Positions 58,731 to 64,000 of a DNA stretch of 64,000 nt are shown here, piece by piece. Source of the stretch: Stenogyne calaminthoides. Taxonomy: Eukaryota > Streptophyta > Magnoliopsida > Lamiales > Lamiaceae. Position numbers and translations under genes: made by a program. The notes under the pieces were generated by a model. It was given only the letters and a program-made list of their open reading frames with translations, was not told where the DNA came from and did not search any database. Numbering within the stretch: position 1 is the first letter of the stretch; each line of letters begins with the position of its first letter. The stretch is from contig JBBCBC010000017.1 of NCBI GenBank assembly GCA_037126765.1, positions 21,381,916 to 21,445,915 of the forward strand. The letters run 5' to 3'.

Positions 58731-60384
58731 TGTTGGGAAATTTGTATTTAGTTTTGATGGAAGTTCCAAAACAGGTTGTAATAGGACCAGTCAGATCTGT
58801 TAGCTGACTGATGACTTAGAATCAGATTAAGATGACCAGCTGAAATGTATAGATAGGCGATGTAAAGATGGGTCACATATTGAGGGGAACTCAATATGTA
58901 TAGGTCGAGTAAAATTATCGGATGACCGGGAAGGGTCCGATGATCCAGAAGACTAAGACAAGTCGAGGAAGGCGACAAGAAGTCGGATGATCGGTGAAGG
59001 TGAAGAAAATCTGAGACTTCAGTTAAACCTGAAGACTCAGATAAACCTGAAGAATCATAGAAACCTGAAGACTCAGTATGACTGAAGACACTGAGGCTCA
59101 GAGTAACCTGAAGATCAGTAGACTACCAAAAGACCAGAAGACCCGGAATCTACATCGGTAGAAGTCCGCAAATTGTCTTAAGACAATCGCATTAGAAGAC
59201 TCTTCAAAGGTAGAATGATCGATTATCGACCAAAGTCACCACCTTTGGCGTCAACCAAATTGGTACACCAGACAAGATGAATATTCTACAAAAGGAATAT
59301 CAATCGTCAAATAGATAAATACTGAAGTGCCGCACTCGTAAGCCAAAGAGAAAGCGACACGTGCACAAAAAGAGCTGACAATGTGGGATTCGGACAATTG
59401 CTGCGGACACAAAGCGGTGATAATCATGCCTTCCGTCCGCGCCGAGTCTTGGAAGACGTCACATCATATCCTACAACCTACCAATATAGCCCCAAAATTC
59501 AAATTGCTCTCCGGCGGCTCTTTGATTTAAGCGGGTCTATAAAATGGGATTGCTCTTCAGTGAAGAACACCAAGACACCGGATCGGCGGTGAAAAAAGAA
59601 GCAAAAACTATAGCAAATTTTTTCGAAAAGAATTTAATTTGAAGATTATTCTTAAGTGTTCATCCCATTGTTCTTAGCATAGAAATCTCATCCTCTAGCA
59701 TTTGGCTACATAAACACTAGGATAGATTTTCGATTTGGAACCACAACAAATCTTTACCCCAAACTTCAAAGTTAGGTTAAGTTTGTTTTTGCAAAGGGGA
59801 CTAGGATTCTAGTTTACGATTCTTTGGGGATCGGTTGAGTGTGAATTTCGATAAACATCTGTTGGGTGTTGGACTAACACATTAAACTAAGTCGGTCGGT
59901 TAAATTGGTTAAGTTGGTTAAGTTGGTGCCCCTTTGTGATAGGAAGAGTGGGCGTGGGGCGGGTTTAAATGCGAACCTTTATAAAATCTTGTGTGCATTT
60001 ACTTGCTCTTTATTACTTTACCTTTGTTCACCTGGCCGAAGGCATAATATTGCATACATATTCTAAGTTAACATCGATGCACCATACAAACCGATCGTCG
60101 AATTAATGACTTAGTCGTAGATTGAAAAATTGACTTGAGAATCGATTTGATAAAACTGGTTTTCACACGGGTATTAACTAGCTTCCGCGCTATCGATTAA
60201 AAGGACATATATCAAATTGATCGCCCTCGAGGGCTTTCGAGAAGATTGAACATCGAGTCTGGCCGATTCATTCTGCACTCGACGTGCAAACGCAATCACG
60301 ATATGTCTTGAAAAAAGTTTTTAAGAGTCTATTCACCCCTCCCTCTAAACTTATGCCCTCCGCGAAACTGGTTCGGGACCTACA
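58731..60384 (+). repeat. 5' LTR of element D (1654 bp)
   Basis: It begins TGTTGGGAAATT and ends CGGGACCTACA. Its first ~125 bp resemble LTR3 closely; from about 58855 on, CAG/CTG positions often read CG. A TATA-like CTATAAAAT is at about 59537. Confidence 0.88.
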
Positions 60385-60386
60385 AG

Positions 60387-60397
60387 TGGTATCGAGC
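60387..60397 (+). promoter_or_regulatory. Primer-binding site of element D, one base short
   Basis: TGGTATCGAGC stands where C has TGGTATCAGAGC: the A of CAG is missing. Confidence 0.85.
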
Positions 60398-60522
60398 GGT
60401 GGTTCAAAACAAACGGCTTTTGAGTATCATCGGTTCTTAAGGAAGAATCTTTGTGGTCATTTTGAGCGGATCTTGAAAAACCATTTAAAAACTCATTCGT
60501 TTTCAAAAGTCACATTCAAGAC

Positions 60523-62250
60523 ATGGTTATACCTCTGGTATGTATCATGATTTGCCTAAAGTTTTCTATTGATGAGTATGCAATTTGGACAATATACATA
60601 TGTGCAACCATCCGGGTCAATAAGCGGCGAGGAATGATGGAAGTCATTGAACAGGACCCATCATCATATATCACGACAATCCATTTATTGGTGTGATCGA
60701 TTTTTGCGTATTGAAGCCTTTGTAGGAAGAGTCCGCTTGCGATGGATGCGAGAAGAAAGAAAGTTGTATACTGCTGATACAATAGCGGGGCATATAATCA
60801 TGGAAGACCATGGATAAGGTCACCAAAAGAAAGATAAAGTATCTCTCGAGCGGCAAAAGCGGATGTGGGATACGCTATGTGCTTTGAGATGTGTGAAGAA
60901 ATGATCGGATCAAAGACAAAGAATTACAAAATTTGAGCGGTGAGTTCGAGAAACTTAAGATGTTCCGAATGAAACCATCAATGAGCTCGATGGAAGAATC
61001 ACCTATATCGATAAAACAGTTCAGAACTTGGACGAGAGATGTCGAGGACAAAGACATCAATTAAAGATCGAGATCTCTCACCAAGAAATGGGACATGAAA
61101 GTCACGGTAATCAAGGATTGCCAAGACATTGCAAATATGAAGCCAAGTGCTTTGTTTCTAAGTCTGAAGCCCATGAGTTCGATCAATGAAAAAGGGCAAG
61201 AAAAGAAAGATAGTCCTATTTGAAGCCACAACCACATCAAAATGATTTGCATTAAATATTCGGCCGTATCGAAATTAATTTATTAAGAGCCTGTCAACCC
61301 AATTTGAACGGATGGCTACTTTGAAGATTAACATTCAGCAGTGGTAGCTTCCTTGATTCTCATTATCGAGGCAGTGGAAAGCAGAGCGAACGGATCTCGG
61401 AAGGATGATGATTAGTAGAGGTCAGAAGATAGAAAAAGAGATGATCGGTCCGGATGAGAGGGCGCAACCGTCGTGAAGGTTGATTCTGATGAAAGGAAAG
61501 TCACTGGCCGGATCTGATGACTCACGCAGCGAAGAAGTTCCATGGATGGTGGATAATGTATTTGTGAAAACGGTCGCTCTGGTATGGGACCGCCTCGAAA
61601 GAAGCGGAGCGAAATATTCTGAGGCAGAAAAAAGCCGCAAGTTCATGAAATACATCGGGGTGTTGATTCACCTTCGTAAAGGATTCTGGCCTTTCGTCGG
61701 TGAAAACACATCCAGCCAGCAATAAATCAGTTCTTATTGAATACGATATTCAGATGAAATCTGTTTGATATGGCTGAGGCGATCCGTGCCTCGAAACCTC
61801 TCATTTTTGATTTTTCTTTTTAAAGTATAATTAGCCGCCTTTCTTTGAGAAGATTCGACTCTGACAATTGCTTGATGATCTCTCTAACATGATGAACACC
61901 ATAATAGTGGAAGCTGGCGATAGCTGAGATCAAATCTCGACGAGAAAACCTTGTCGATAAAAGCGGTGGCTGAAATCAATTTGAAAGAACTAAAGTTGCA
62001 GTTCGTCTTCGATCGAGAAGCCGATTAAGAAACGATAGCAGCTTGACAAACGATGAGTTCAAAATCCTACAATGATTTGGTGAACTCTTGCGACTATGAG
62101 GTAAAATCTTTGAGGATAGTTTTGCGCGAAAAATAAAGTTTGCAAAAATCGTAAAAAACAGTTCAAGATAGAACACCTATTTTGAACTCAACAAAGAGAA
62201 TTGTTGTGAAACCCTTCTACATCCTCAAAGCCTCGTTTGGTTCACTTCAA
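60523..62250 (+). pseudogene. Gag of element D, heavily decayed, cut by gap
   Basis: From ATG 60523, the text follows C's Gag (GMYHDFPKF-like, then EQDPSSYI, LRSLTKKWDMKVTVIKD-like), but the frame changes many times. The zinc knuckle cannot be read. Text corresponding to C 15830-15870 is the last before the gap at 62251. Confidence 0.7.
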
Positions 62251-62750
62251 NNNNNNNNNNNNNNNNNNNNNNNNNNNNNNNNNNNNNNNNNNNNNNNNNN
62301 NNNNNNNNNNNNNNNNNNNNNNNNNNNNNNNNNNNNNNNNNNNNNNNNNNNNNNNNNNNNNNNNNNNNNNNNNNNNNNNNNNNNNNNNNNNNNNNNNNNN
62401 NNNNNNNNNNNNNNNNNNNNNNNNNNNNNNNNNNNNNNNNNNNNNNNNNNNNNNNNNNNNNNNNNNNNNNNNNNNNNNNNNNNNNNNNNNNNNNNNNNNN
62501 NNNNNNNNNNNNNNNNNNNNNNNNNNNNNNNNNNNNNNNNNNNNNNNNNNNNNNNNNNNNNNNNNNNNNNNNNNNNNNNNNNNNNNNNNNNNNNNNNNNN
62601 NNNNNNNNNNNNNNNNNNNNNNNNNNNNNNNNNNNNNNNNNNNNNNNNNNNNNNNNNNNNNNNNNNNNNNNNNNNNNNNNNNNNNNNNNNNNNNNNNNNN
62701 NNNNNNNNNNNNNNNNNNNNNNNNNNNNNNNNNNNNNNNNNNNNNNNNNN
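62251..62750. other. Assembly gap, exactly 500 N
   Basis: The round number suggests a placeholder. Flanks correspond to E positions of about 20450 and 24172, so about 3.7 kb of Gag tail, protease, integrase and RT would be expected if D is intact. Confidence 0.95.
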
Positions 62751-63075
62751 GGATTATAACATCGTAGCTAAGAATGTACCACATATTATGACAAAGAATA
62801 GTGCTATTGCAATCACTCGTAACTCGTTTCTACATACAAGATGCAAGCATGTGGATGTCGGACATCATTTTATAAGAGATCATGTTGAAAGAAGAATATC
62901 GTAATGGAAAAGATTCACACCGATTTACGTAAAGTCGATATTCTAACCAAGCCACTAATCGAGATTAGATTCAGAGAATTGTGTAATGAGCTAGGGCTTC
63001 CGGATCTTGGAGAAAAAGCACCTAAAATGATTGATGGATTGTTCTCCGTAACTACCGGTTTGGTTAAGAGACTAA
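62751..63075 (+). pseudogene. RNase H C-terminal part of element D
   Basis: It reads NSAIAITRNSFLHTRCKHVD, HHFIRDHVE and VDILTKPLIEIRFRELCNEL across two frames, ending at TAA 63073-63075. Closest to E (24172-24495). The RNase H catalytic residues before CDxNS lie in the gap. Confidence 0.8.
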
Positions 63076-63201
63076 CCAGCCGAAAGGAATCAGTTGAGTT
63101 TGGTATCTCAATCGATCGTAAGATCACCAAGGAACCGATGTGAGAAATCGATCGATTTAAGGTTTATCGATTAAAGGAAACACTAATTTAAAAGGAATAT
63201 C

Positions 63202-64000
63202 CGATTAAATCAGTGGGTTATTTTACATCTTTGTAAGTCGATTTAATTGATATTCAACAAGCAAAGATTCACGTATTAAAGCCTACAATCGCATAAGAAA
63301 GCAAGAGAATTTACACAACAATGGAATAATAGAACTTTTTCATCGATAAAGACCAAGGTCGATTACATTACAAGTTACAAGTACAAAGGACCCGGAGGTC
63401 AAGACATAAGTCATAACCTAAAAACCCTAAACCTATAACCCTAAACCCTCATCCTAACCCAAGAAGAGCAGGGAGAGAGAGATTTTAACCGATGCTCTCA
63501 TTTTCCCCACTTAATAAGGGGGTGAGAGGCTTTAAAGAAATCCTAAAGTCGCTGAAATGGGCTAAAACCAAGAGAGAGCGAGAGCGGGCGTTGATAGGAT
63601 TTCTAAGCCAGAGCCCTTAGACCAAGTCAATGGACTCTCCAAATGTTAAACGGAGCACACGTACAAGAAATTGGTTCAAAGACCTTATGAGCACATGTGT
63701 TGATGAAAAAATTGAGTTGATATACCTAAGATCACCGTTGTCCGATCAAGACCGTGATATCAAACTCATGTTTTATATCGATCGAAGTCCGTTGATCTTC
63801 TGGTTACGTCATAACGATAGACACACAAGGTGCATACAGTTAGGAGAAGTGTCTTCTTCGCCATTCGACAGCAGATCCGGGCCGTGGTGGTAAAGGAGCT
63901 TGGCAACAATTGTATGTGAAATCTTTGATGACGACAAAAAATAGTGATAAGGGACACACAGGTTGATTTGAGAAGTGAAATCATTGAAAAAAGGGTAAAG
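63202..64000 (-). repeat. Post-pol insert of element D (same as in E), incomplete
   Basis: It follows AATATC at 63196-63201 and matches 24627-25430, including the CCCTAAA-type motifs at about 63425-63460. It is cut by the window end. Confidence 0.7.

Larger units (their letters stand above)
58731..64000 (+). mobile_element. Element D: A/C/E-family copia, truncated by window end and by an assembly gap
   Basis: Complete 5' LTR, PBS and decayed Gag; then 500 N; then the RNase H end and a post-pol insert also seen in E. The left flank is ACTTT (58726-58730); the right end is outside. Sharing the insert groups D with E. Confidence 0.85.

Noticed and set aside
61480..61725. An 81-codon frame at 61480 as a new gene
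   Set aside because: Its flanks follow Gag of element C; it is a frame-shifted part of D's Gag.
62182..62904. Long open frames across 62182-62904
   Set aside because: They consist mainly of N; not real coding evidence.

Overview
This window is plant nuclear DNA, probably from a repeat-rich eudicot. Almost all of it is Ty1/copia LTR retrotransposon sequence, nested and rearranged, with short AT-rich stretches between the elements. The evidence is primer-binding sites complementary to initiator tRNA-Met, copia domain order (gag, protease, integrase, reverse transcriptase, RNase H), long LTRs (1.5-2.05 kb) bounded by TG..CA, and Helitron helicase remnants. No intact host gene, rRNA, tRNA or CRISPR array is visible. 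Every long reading frame belongs to a mobile element, and nearly all carry stops or frameshifts.

Layout. 1-8865: element A (+), a Sirevirus-like copia whose post-pol region is broken by a minus-strand copia (B, 3023-7409), followed by an inverted piece of B and the 3' part of A's LTR. 8879-9715: ~375-bp tandem repeat. 10110-10572: 5' part of a Helitron helicase. 10674-37764: a 27-kb composite (C) with three directly repeated LTRs flanked by the duplication CTTCT. A partly deleted second element (E, 19398-31645) lies inside it. 37985-39650 and 56150-57855: two diverged copies of a 1.7-kb segment. 40830-55714: a complete 14.9-kb minus-strand copia (F) flanked by ATGTT. 57864-58730: later part of a Helitron helicase. 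58731-64000: element D (+), with a 500-N assembly gap, running off the window end.

Two things stand out. First, elements C, E, F and (truncated) A carry a long additional ORF or its leader between RNase H and the 3' LTR. The leader looks like an independent transcription unit: TATA box, fixed-spacing ACGTGG motif in two copies, pyrimidine/A-rich leader and, in the A/C/E lineage, an apparent 5'-UTR intron. Second, many segments show CAG/CTG replaced by CG relative to sister copies, in sharp patches. This explains many frameshifts and looks more like methylation-linked long-read consensus error (CHG sites) than natural decay. Readers should not take frameshifts in 16.7-31.6 kb, 41-47 kb, 49.4-55.6 kb and 58.8-64 kb as proven biology.
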